Below are positions 21,471 through 32,300 of a stretch of 64,000 nucleotides of DNA, piece by piece. The notes below the pieces were generated by a model. It saw nothing but the letters and a program-made list of their open reading frames with translations. It made no database searches and was not told the origin of the DNA. Numbering within the stretch: the stretch's first letter is position 1; each line of letters begins with the position of its first letter. A program made the position numbers and the translations under genes. The DNA is from Paratinospora sagittata (Eukaryota; Streptophyta; Magnoliopsida; Ranunculales; Menispermaceae), in contig CM069589.1 in assembly GCA_035771175.1 (NCBI GenBank), positions 24,012,201 to 24,076,200 on the forward strand, read 5' to 3'.

Positions 21471-22560
21471 AAGTGGTGCCTTGAGTGGGTACGCTCCAAG
21501 TTGGTGGATTTGCTGGCGTACCTTGTCTATCATGACTTTATGTAGGTTGATTTAGTGTGGCATATAACTCTTCGTCAGTGAATGGACGATCGGTTGGATC
21601 ACTATTCAGGGCTGGGTTTGATGTAGGATTTGGGTTTGAATCATTGTTTGGGCCTTATTGGACGAGCATCTTGCGTTGACTTTTGCGAAGGAAACGTCCA
21701 TGCTTGTCTCTCATTCGTTCGGCATTTCTTATCGTCGTGCCGAATACATCTTCATCAGTTACCCCTCCACTTGTGCCATATGTCTTGAAAATAGAGGATG
21801 CTGTAACTAGTTCAGTGATGAGCTTTGACGTTCCATCGAAAGTGGCGACGTTTGCCTCGAATAGTATCCTCATAATCAAGACTCCGTAGCCGAGGAATTC
21901 TTTTCTTAAAGGGTGTTGTATTACCCTCAACATTTGTTGGATAATAATGTGAGGTAGGGAGACCTTAATTTTCTTTTCTATGCAGTATAACATCAGAAGT
22001 TGAGCCCTTGACATAGTGCCTCTAGTCCCCCTTTCTGGCAAGATGTTGCCGTAGACAATCTTTTCGAGGCCGACAAGAGATGGCTTAAGATGATTGGTTG
22101 GGAGGTTGGTGTATGTTGATTGAGTGTATGGCTCTTTGACGAGGGAATTGAACAATTGTTCATTAGATTCTGCGATCTCTGCAACTGTCTCGGGTTCATG
22201 TGGATCAATATTCCTTTCCTCAATCGGAATCTCCAAAAGTCGAGCAATAAGTTCGACGTTCATAGAAATTTTTATCCCCATAACTCTTGTCTCCAATACA
22301 GCGCTGATTCCCTCTTCTGGAAGTCCTACGTAATTCATGGCTTCGTAGAAGGATCTGACCAAGTTGTAAGACACTTGTCCCTCGACTTTGGTTATATTTA
22401 ACCAATCCAATGTTGCGAGTTTGTCGTGAAGGATTGGGCGGAGGCGGAGATCTTTATTGTCGATGCTCCTCATGGTCATAACCTCTCTTTTGGACAATTC
22501 CATTAGTCTAATGGGAATTGGTTCCCGGCTAGTGGAAGTTGTTCCTTCCCTTGAGGCCAT
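21471..22560 (-). pseudogene. Extra upstream ORF (aORF) of element 2, truncated
   Basis: The start ATG is at 22558-22560 (MASREGTTSTSREPIP). The open frame continues 301 codons to a TAA at 21655, where element 3 reads GAA. It covers the whole conserved N-terminal domain (YNLVRSFYEAMNYVGLPEEG, GNILPERGT, MSRAQLLMLYCIEKKIKV, RKEFLGYGVLIMRILFEAN). The Pro/Asn-rich part continues in frame to a second stop near 21540. The C-terminal coiled-coil and Ser/Arg tail are deleted with the spacer at 21470/21471. The open domain is the same length as in element 3. Confidence 0.85.
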
Positions 22561-23295
22561 TCTTTTGCTGAAAGGAAAATAAATTTGTGTGAAAGACACA
22601 AAATATATTCCTAATATTTTTAAAATTTATGCCTTGTCTGCTAGACATTATTTTCGAGTTTTCTTTTGATGTTTATACCATAATGAAATTTTCTTCATTA
22701 GTGATTTGATGTATATATGTCGTATTCACATAAGAATGTATAGACATATTTAATCATAACTATATATAGTTTCCAAAAATCAACTATTTGAATTATGTAT
22801 TTATGTCGTATTCACATATGAATGTATAGACATATTTAATGATAACTATAGTTTCCATAAATCAACTATATATATATATTTGAAATTAAACTATATAAAA
22901 ATCATATATAGTTGTTTTTAATCCAAATCTTAACTATATATATAATTCATATATATATAGTTTTAGATATATCAAATAAAATTATTTCAATTTTTTTTTT
23001 TTTTCGAAAAATAATTTTTTTTTTCCGATTTTTTTTTTTTTTTTTGCCTCATATACACTAAGGTATATAGATATATATATTCAATCATAACTACACATAT
23101 AGTTTCTAATAAATCATGACTATATGTATATTAAAATCAAACTATATGAAAATCATATAGTTTTCTAGATATATATTTAATACAAATCTCAACTATATAT
23201 AATTGACATATGTATATATAGTTCTAAAGATATATATATCCAATGAAAATTTTCTTCCCCTAATTTGGGGGACTTGGGCGGGCCGTGGACCGTAC
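22561..23295 (-). other. 5' leader of element 2, AT-rich
   Basis: It is homologous to 11193-12011, with no gene. The acceptor-like tract TTTATTTTCCTTTCAG (sense) occupies 22568-22583, seven nucleotides before the aORF ATG. The GAG|GTATGT donor-like site of element 1 is not preserved here (GAGGCAAAA at about 23044-23052). It has T-runs and (AT)n tracts. Confidence 0.72.
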
Positions 23296-23307
23296 GCTCT
23301 GATACCA
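23296..23307 (-). promoter_or_regulatory. Primer-binding site (initiator tRNA-Met), element 2
   Basis: The minus strand reads TGGTATCAGAGC, five nucleotides (TTTAA) from the LTR end. It matches the canonical plant initiator tRNA-Met primer-binding site, so it fixes the right-hand LTR as the 5' LTR and the minus strand as sense. Confidence 0.93.
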
Positions 23308-23312
23308 TTAAA

Positions 23313-24822
23313 TGTCACACCCCGCCCGGACGCGCCTAAACCGGCAGTACACTCGCGAACGGGGCGCGCATTTGGAACAATAACAATGGTAACAACAGAG
23401 TGCGCAGCGGAAATATGTCACACAGTACAAATCTGATTTCATTTAATTCAGAATACTTTTGTACCTAAATGGTCAAGGGAACATACTCCCAAAATCCCCA
23501 ATGAATCACACAAAGGGTACAAAATGTGTGCCCCATAACCTGCACCCAGTCCACCCTAATTTCCTGTGAAAGATTGGATAATAATGGAGTGAGCTTAACG
23601 CGCTCAGTGGGTAAATAGTGCATGAGTATAACAATTAATAAAGCATACTTCAATATCAAATATCTTAAATACACATGTGAGCATCATAATCAATCAATAT
23701 GTATGTATGCATGGCACCGTCTCGTAATGGTTTGATGAACGTACATCGCCTGAATTCACGTACAGGAACGACGCTCTGGATTCACGTACTGATGTCCCTC
23801 CCTGGGCGTAGCCAGGTTCTCATGTACGTCCCTCTCCAGAGAAATGTAATGAATAGCGAGCAATGCTCCTAACTATTCTATGAGTCATAAACCATATACG
23901 TCCCTAGGTGGTGATATGTATGATGCTAATGCATGAACTGGTCTAGTCTACTGGTCCAGTCTTTTCTTGACATTTAGACTGACTTTGGCAACGTCTGCTG
24001 ATCCTTATCAGGGTCGGTATGGCGACGTGCAAGATTAGGACATTCAGTATTACTGTATAAGCTAATAGCTTTCAATAAGACCAACTAGATCAGTCCTCAG
24101 TTGAGAGGTGAGACACAAGGTCTGCTTAAATACCAATCGCCTAGAGCAGCCTGCTGCCTCCCGTTCACTATTTAAAGTTACTGAGGACAAGACCGAGTCT
24201 AGTTGAGTCAGATTGACCACAAATCCGACATTATAACAGTATGATACATGAATTCCAAATATACAGGTATAAGTGCAGCAGTATAAATAGTATATGACAT
24301 AATGCAGTGTAAATGAACAGTAGACATAATAATAATTGAATGTAAACTTTAATAAAAGTTATGAAACACGCAAACCTATGTTTCGTTCCCCACCTTTAGA
24401 TAAAAACTTCTTCTTTCAAATCTGACGCTTTCATCTGGACAGAACTTCGTTGCACCGCTTTTAGATCTGGCGCTTTCCTCCGGACAAAACTTTGTTACAC
24501 CGCACCGAGAGTCTCGGACAGAGAGTCTCAAAAACTAAAAACTTAGAATGCGTATAAAAGAGAAGAAAATCACAAGAGAAGGTGATTTGGTGTGAGGAAT
24601 GAGAAATGAGGAGGGTTCCTTGTATAGAGATTTTTGCCCTGAACGTTCTGGCATGCACTTGAAAGTTCTGGCATGCGCCTGAACGTTCTGGCATGCGCCT
24701 GAACGTTCTGGCATGCATTGTGCCTGAACGTCTGGCATGCGCCTGAACGATCTGGCATGCATTGCGCCTGAACGTTCTGGCATGCGCCTGAACATTCTGA
24801 AGTTGCCCAAATAGTAAATTTT
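23313..24822 (-). repeat. 5' LTR of element 2, nearly complete (about 1.5 kb)
   Basis: This is the longest LTR in the window, from TGTCACACC at 23313 to the A/T run just short of the outer terminus; only about the last 25 bp (gtgaaatacagggtattaca) are missing. It contains eight minisatellite units (24636-24805) and a mutated TATA box (about 24620-24629). The joint with satellite 1 at 24822 carries a short duplicated filler (tgtgtagggtaactt twice). Confidence 0.92.
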
Positions 24823-27642
24823 TGGTGTGTAGGGTAACTTTTGTGTGTAGGGTAACTTCTCGGACAATCACAGCACTAAAACTTTGAAAATTGCAAAGTC
24901 TTCAAAATCACTTTGATATAGTATTTCATTTTGAAAAAATGTTTTCTGAAAAGTTTTAATCATAATTTCAAGGAGTTTTGAATTATTTAAAATTTTTTAA
25001 TTTTATAGCGATATGTTTTCAGCCAATGGAATGGTTCTTGATTGTCAAAATATTAATTTTTCAAAAATAAGGCTATCCAGCAATTTTCCATTAGGCACTA
25101 GCGCACTATCGTGTTGATAGCACGCTGATAGGGTTCTATAATAAAACATTTGTTTTTCTGGGAAATTGTCTATAGCGCGCTATCCCCTTTGATAACTCCA
25201 TATAAAGTTGTTGCCGTTATCTTTCCATTTTTAGTAAAATGGGCAATAGCGGGCTATAGGCCTTGATAACACGCTATCAAAAAGTCAGAAAAACTCGAGC
25301 TCTCGGGTTTGTGTATATCGACCTGCTATCGCCTGCTATCTGTTAATAGAGAACATGATACACAACCCAATAGCACGCTATGCACGTCTGAGACAAAAAT
25401 CTGATATTTCTAACAAGAAAAATGTGGGCACTTCTACTTGCTCGATTTTTCTATCCCTTACACAGTTTTGCCAGGTTATCTTAATTGAAATATTCTCTAC
25501 TAACACCTAGATGATTCCCATTGTCTCGCACGCCCAAAACAACTTTAGATTAAACAACGTTTTGAAATCAAATCATTTTGTCCTCTCATGTCTTTAACCT
25601 GCAACTTCTAATTTTATAAAACAATCATTCTCTGATTTTCAAAAATACAACACACACGATTTTTGTAAGTTAGATTGAGGTTTCCAAAGAGTTTTTCAAG
25701 AGAAGAAAGTAATGATTCTTGCATTTGCAAAAACAAGGTTCGAATTGAATTAAAATTGAAATCTGTCTTGATGATAACATCATTGTTCAGCAAGTTCTTC
25801 ATTTTATCCCTTTTGTGCTTAGATTTGCAGAGGCTCTCCATTGTTTTAAACTGTAAGTATATGAAGTGGTCTAGGTAAGATAGCACATCACCTGTATTGC
25901 ATCAAGAACACATCAAACAATAGCATTCGAAGTCTACAAAGATCAAGCTCGAAGAACGAAGACATATCTCATGTCTAATGCATTAGTTTTATCTTTGGTG
26001 TGTTGCGTAACTTCTCGGACAATCACAACACTAAAACTTTGAAAATTGCAAAGTCTTCAAAATCACTTCGATATAGTATTTCATTTTGAAAAAATGTTTT
26101 CTGAAAAGTTTTAACCATAATTTCAATGAGTTTTAAATTATTTAAAAGTTTTTAATCTTGTAGCGATATGTTTTCAGTCAATGGAATGGTTCTTGAGTGT
26201 CAAAATATTAATTTTTCAAAAATAAGGCTATCCAGCAATTTTCCAGAACGCACTAGTGCACTCTCAGTGTTGATAGCACGCTGATAGGGTTCTATAATAA
26301 AACATTTGTTTTTCTTGGAAATTGTCTATAACGCGCTATCCCCTTTGATAACTCCATATAAAGCTGTTGCCGTGATCTTTCCATTTTTAGTAAAATGGGC
26401 AATAGCATGCTATAGCCCTTGATAACACGCTATCAAAAAGTCAGAAAAACTCGAGCTCTCTGGTTTGTGTATATCGACCTGCTATAGCCTGCTATCTGTT
26501 AATAGAGAACATGATACACAACCCAATAGCACGCTATGCACGTCTGAGACAAAAATCTAATATTTCTAACAAGAAAAATATGGGCACTTCCGCTTGCTCG
26601 ATTTTTCTATCCCTTACAGTGTTTTGCCAGGTTATCTTAATTGAAATATTCTCTACTACCACCTAGATGATTCCCATTGTCTCGCACGCCCAAAACAACT
26701 TTAGATTAAACAACATTTTGAATTGTACTCTCTTGCTTTTTAACCTGCAACTTCAAAATTTATAAACCACTCATTCTCTGATTTTCAAAAATACAACACG
26801 CACAATTTTTGCAAGTTAGATTGAGGTTTCCAAAGTGTTTTTCAAGAAAAGGAAGTAATGATTCTTGCATTTGCCAAAACAAGCTTCGAATTGAATCAAA
26901 ATTGCAATTTGTCTTGATGATAACGTCATTGTTCAGCAAGTTCTTCATTTTATCCCTTTTGTGCTTAGATTTGCAGAGGCTATCCATTGTTTTAAAGTAT
27001 AAGTATATGAAGTGGTCTAGGTAAGATAACACATCACCTGTATTGCATCAAGAACACATCAAACAATAGCTTTCGAAGTCTACAAAGATCAAGCTCGAAG
27101 AACGAAAACATATCTCATGTCTAATGCATTAGTTTTATCTTTCATGGTAGGGTAATTCCTCGGACAATCTCAGCACAAAACTCTAAAAATTGTAAAGTCT
27201 TCAAAATCACTTCGATATAGTATTTCATTTTGAAAAAATGTTTTCTGAAAAGTTTTAATCAAAATTTCAATGAGTTTTGAATTATTTAAAAGTTTTTAAA
27301 CTTATATCAATATGTTTTCAGTCAATGGAATGGTTCTTGAGTGTCAAAATAATAATTTTTCAAAAATAAGGCTATCCAGCAATTTTCTAAAATTTTCCAG
27401 AAGGCACTGCCGCACTATCAGTGTTGATAGCAGGCTGATGGGGTTTTATAATAAAATATTTATTTTTCAGGAAAATTGTCTATAACGTTATCCCCTTTGA
27501 TAACTCGCTATAAAGTTGTTATGATTTTTCCATTTTTAGTAAAAAGGGCAATAGCGCACTATAGGCCTTGATAACACGTTATCGGAAAGTCAGAAAAACT
27601 CGAGCTCTCGGGTTTGTGTATATCGACCTGCTATAGCCTGCT
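24823..27642. repeat. Satellite 1 array C (about 2.4 units)
   Basis: The anchor gtaagtatat lies at 25853, with a variant at 26999, giving a period of 1146 bp. The unit at about 26715 lacks 11 nt (caaatcatttt-like) that the unit at about 25565 has. An exact ATAGCGCGCTAT lies at 25172-25183. The array ends inside the palindrome-rich core at the solo LTR. About 0.44 kb of unit is missing between this edge and the next array. Confidence 0.92.
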
Positions 27643-29067
27643 CTCAAGCGCATGCCAGAACGTTCAGGCGCATGCAAGAACGTACGGGCGCATGCAAGAA
27701 CGTTCAGCGCATGCCAGAACGTTCAGGCGCATGCCCGAACGTTCAGGCGTAAAAATCTCTATATAAGAAACCTCCTCATTTCTCATTCCTCACACCAAAT
27801 CACTTTCTCTTGTGAATTTCTTCTCCTTTCCACGCATTCTAAGTTTTTGAGACTCTCTGTCCAAGACTCTCGGTACGGTGCAACAAAGTTCTGTCCAGAG
27901 GAAGCGCCAGATCTGAAAGCGGTGCAACGAAGTTCTGTCCGGAGGAAAGCGCCAGATCTGAAAGAAGAAGTTTTATCTGAAGGTGGGGAACGAAACATAG
28001 GTTTGCGTATTTCATAACTTTTATTAAAGTTTACATTCAATTATTATTATGTCTACTATTCTTTTACACTGCATTATGTCATATAATGTTTATACTGCCG
28101 CACCTACGCCTGTATATTTGGAATTCATGTATTGCACTGTTATAATGTCGGATTTGTGGTCAATCTGACTCAACTAGACTCGGTCTTGTCCTCAGTAACT
28201 TTAAATAGTGAACGGGAGGCAGCGGGCTGCTCTAGGCGATTGGTATTTAAGCAGACCTTGTGTCTCACCTCTCAACAGGGGACTGATCTAGTTGGTCTTA
28301 TTGAAAGCTATCAGCTTATACAGTAATACTGAATGTCCTAATCTTGCACGTCGTGATACCGACCCTAATAAGGATCACCAGACATTGCCAAAGTCAGTCT
28401 AAATGTCAAAGAAAAGACCAGACCAAAAGACTAGACCAGTTCATGCATTGACATCATACATATCACCACCTAGGGACGTATATGGTTTATGACTCATAGA
28501 ATAGTTAGGAGCATTGCTCACTATTCCTTACATTTCTCTGGAGAGGGACGTACATGAGAACCCGGCTACACCCGGGGAGGGACATTAGTACGTGAATTCA
28601 GAGCATCGTTCCTGTACGTGAATTCAGGCGATGTACGTTCATCAAACCATTACGAGACGGTGTCATGCATACATTCATATTGATTGATTATGATGCTCAC
28701 ATGTGTATTTAAGATATTTGATATTGAAGTATGCTTTATTAATTGTTATACTCATGCACTATTTACCCACTGAGCGCGTTAAGCTCACTCCATTATTATA
28801 CAATCTTTCACAGGAAATTAGGGTGGACTGGGTGCAGGTTATGGGGCCCACATTTTGTACCCTTTGTATGATTCATTGGAGATTTTGGGAGTATGTTCCC
28901 TTGACCATTATATGTACAAAAGTATTCTGAATTAAATGAAATCAGATTTGTACTGTGTGTACCGTATTTCCGCTGCGCACTCTGTTGTTACCATTATAAT
29001 TGTTCCAAATGCACGCCCCGTCCGTGAGTGTACTGCCGATTTAGGCGCGTCCGGGCAGGGTGTGACA
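27643..29067 (+). repeat. Solo LTR in plus sense (inverted relative to elements 1-3)
   Basis: Reading left to right it shows five minisatellite units, a TATA box, the CT-rich start region, two copies of the 42-bp duplication, the LTR body and the terminus TGTGACA at 29061-29067. No primer-binding site or coding region follows; six bases (tttaag) separate it from another LTR start. Its outer 5' end is lost at the satellite joint at about 27643. Confidence 0.9.
27760..27767 (+). promoter_or_regulatory. LTR TATA box of the solo LTR
   Basis: TATATAAG, preceded by aaaaatctc and followed by the CT-rich stretch cctcctcatttctcattcc. It would transcribe rightward, towards the LTR-end cluster and satellite 1. 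Confidence 0.7.
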
Positions 29068-29359
29068 TTTAAGTGTAATACCCTGTATTTCACAAAAGAA
29101 AAATTACTATTTGGGCATGCGCCTGAACGTTTCGGCTTTGCCCAAATAGTAATTTTTTTTTTTTTTTTTTGTGAAATACAAGGTATTACACCTGAACGTT
29201 CTGTCATGCGCCTTAACGTTCTGGCATGCGCCTAAACGTTCTGGCATGCGCCTGAACGTTCTGTCAGGCGCCTAAACGTTCTGGAATGCACCTAAGCGTT
29301 CGGGCGTTGCCCAAATAGTAAATTTTTTCTTTTTTTTTTGTGAAATACAGGGTATTGCA
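29068..29359. repeat. Scrambled LTR termini with inverted repeat
   Basis: After the solo LTR terminus come tttaag, then an LTR start in plus sense (TGTAATACC from 29074), then the same start in minus sense ending GGTATTACA at 29190. The two form an inverted repeat (29074-29117 against 29139-29190, loop about 21 nt, arms unequal because of T-run length). Next a third, minus-sense LTR-end piece with five minisatellite-like units runs to ggtattgca at 29351-29359 and meets satellite 1. Confidence 0.85.
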
Positions 29360-32300
29360 TGCAATCTGTCTTGATGATAACGTCATTGTTCAGCATGTTC
29401 TTCATTTTATCCCGTTTGTGCTTAGATTTGCAGAGGCTACCCATTGTTTTAAACTTTAAGTATATGAAGTGGTTTAGGTAAGATAACACATCACCTGTAT
29501 TGCATCAAGAACACATCAAACAGTAGCATTCGAAGTCTACAAAGATCAAGCTCGAAGAACGAAGACATATCTCATGTCTAATGCATTAGTTTTATCTTTG
29601 GTGTGTTGGGTAACTTCTCGGACAATCACAAACACTAAAACTTTGAAAATTGCAAAGTCTTCAAAATCACTTTGATATAGTATTTCATTTTGAAAAAATG
29701 TTTTCTGAAAAGTTTTAATCATAATTTCAATGAGTTTTGAATTATTTAAAAGTTTTTAATCTTATAGCAATATGTTTTCAGTCAATGGAATGGTTCTTGA
29801 GTGTCAAAATAATAATTTTTCAAAAATAAGGTTATCCAACAATTTTCTAAAATTTTCCAGAAGGCACTACCGCACTATCAGTGTTGATAGCAGGCTGATG
29901 GGGTTTTATAATAAAACATTTGTTTTTCTGGAAAATTTTCTATAACGTTATCCCCTTTGATAACTCGCTATAAAGCTGTTATGATTTTTCCATCTTTAGT
30001 AAAAAGGGCAATAGCGCGCTATAAGCCTTGATAACACGCTATCGGAAAGTCAGAAAAACTCGAGCTCTCGGGTTTGTGTATATGGACCTGCTATAGCCTA
30101 CTATCTGTTAATAGAGAACATGATACACAACCCAATAGCACACTAGCCACGTCTGAGACAAAAATCTGATATTTCTAACGAGAAAAATGTGGGCACTTCA
30201 GCTTGCTCAATTTTTCTATTCCTTACAAAGTTTTGCCAGGTTATCTTAATTTAAATATTCTCTACTAACACATAGATGATTCCCATTGTCTCGCACGCCC
30301 AAAACAACTTTAGATTAAACAACGTTTTGAATTCAAATCATTTTGTACTCTCTTGCTCTTTAACCTCAAACTTCTAATTTAATAAAACAATCATTCTCTG
30401 ATTTTCAAAAATACAACAAACACATTTTTTGCAAGTTAGATTGAGGTTTCCAAAGAGTTTTTCAAGAGAAGAAAGTAATGATTCTTGCATTTGCAAAAAC
30501 AAGCTTCGAATTGAATCAAAATTGCAATCAGTCTTGACGATAACGTCATTGTTCAGCATGTTCTTCATTTTATCCCTTTTGTGCTTAGATTTGCAGAGGC
30601 TATCCATTGTTTTAAACTGTAAGTATATGAAGTGGTCTAGGTAAGAAAACACATCACCTGTATTGCATCAAGAACACATTAAACATTAGCTTGCGAAGTC
30701 TACAAAGATTGACCTCGAAGAACGAAGACATATCTCATGTCTAATGCATTAGTTTTATCTTTGGTGTGTAGGGTAACTTCTCGGACAATCACAGCACTAA
30801 AACTTTGAAAATTCCAAAGTCTTCAAAATCACTTCGATATAGTTTTTCATTTTGAAAAAATGTTTTCTGAAAAGTTTTAATTAAAATTTCAATGAGTTTT
30901 GAATTATTTAAAAGTTTTTAAACTTATATCAATATGTTTTCAGTCAATGGAATGGTTCTTGAGTGTCAAAATAAAATTTTTTCAAAAATCAGGCTATCCA
31001 GCAATTTTCTAAAATTTTCCAGAAGGCACTAGCGCACTATCAGTGTTGATAGGAGGCTGATGGGGTTTTATAATAAAACATTTGTTTTTCAGGAAAATTG
31101 TCTATAACGATATCCCCTTTGATAACTCGCTCTAAAGCTGTTACCGTGATTTTTCCATTTTTTATTAAAATGGGCAATAGCACGTTATAGGCCTTCATAA
31201 CACGCTATCGAAAAGTCAGAAAAACTCGAGCTCTCGGGTTTGTGTATATCGACCTGCTATAGCCTGCTATCTGTTAATAGAGAACATGATACACAACCCA
31301 ATAGCACGCTATGCACGTCGAAGACAAAAATCTGTTATTTCTAAAAAGAAAAATGCGGGCACTTCTGCTTGCTCGATTTTTCTATCCCTTTCAAAGTTTT
31401 GCCAGGTTATCTTAATTTAAATATTCTCTACTAACACATAGATGATTCCCATTGCCTCGCATGCCCAAAACAACTTTAGATTAAACAAGGTTTTGAATCC
31501 AAATCATTTTGTACTCTCTTGTTTTTTAACCTGCAACTTCAAATTTTATAAAACACTCATTCTCTGATTTTCAAAAATACAACATGCACAATTTTTGCAA
31601 GTTAGATTGAGGTTTCCAAAGAGTTTTTCAAGAGAAGCAAGTAATGATTCTTGCATTTGCCAAAACAAGCGTCGAATTGAATCATAATTGCAATTTGTCA
31701 TGATGATAACGTCATTGTTCAGCAAGTTCTTCATTTTATCCCTTGTGTGCTTAGATTTGCAGAGGCTATCCATTGTTTTAAACTGTAACTATATGAAGTG
31801 GTCCAGGTAAGTTAACACATCACCAGTATTGCATCAAGAACACATCAAACAATAGCTTTCGAAGTCTACAAAGATCAAGCTCGAAGAACGAAAACATATC
31901 TCATGTCTAATGCATTAGTTTTATCTTTGGTGTGTAGGGTAACTTCTCGGACAATCTCAGCATAAAAACTTTGAAAATTGTAAAGTCTTCAAAATCACTT
32001 TGATATAGTATTTCATTTTGAAAAAATGTTTTCTGAAAAGTTTTAATCAAAATTTCAATGAGTTTTGAATTATTTAAAAGTTTTTAAACTTATATCAATA
32101 TGTTTTTAGTCAATGGAATGGTTCTTGAGTGTCAAAATAATAATTTTTCACAAATAAGGCTATCCAGCAATTTTCTAAAATTCTCCAGAAGGCACCAGCG
32201 CACTATCAGTGTTGATAGCAGGCTGATGAGGTTTTATAATAAAACATTTGTTTTTCAGGAAAATTTTCTATCACGTTATCCACTTCGATAACTCGCTATA

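Larger units (their letters stand above)
14503..24822 (-). mobile_element. Element 2: Ty3/gypsy chromovirus with internal duplication
   Basis: It has the same family structure as element 1: 5' LTR (23313-24822), primer-binding site, leader, aORF (truncated), gag-pol, polypurine tract (15631-15646) and 3' LTR (14503-15630, left end lost). Its peculiarity is that a gag-PR-RT block occurs twice, at 18083-19508 and 20067-21470. The outer copy is fused at 21470/21471 to the aORF, with loss of the spacer and the front half of gag. The inner copy carries the middle of gag and the rest of pol. Both outer LTR ends are cut by satellite 1. Several stops show that it cannot make full gag-pol. Confidence 0.93.
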
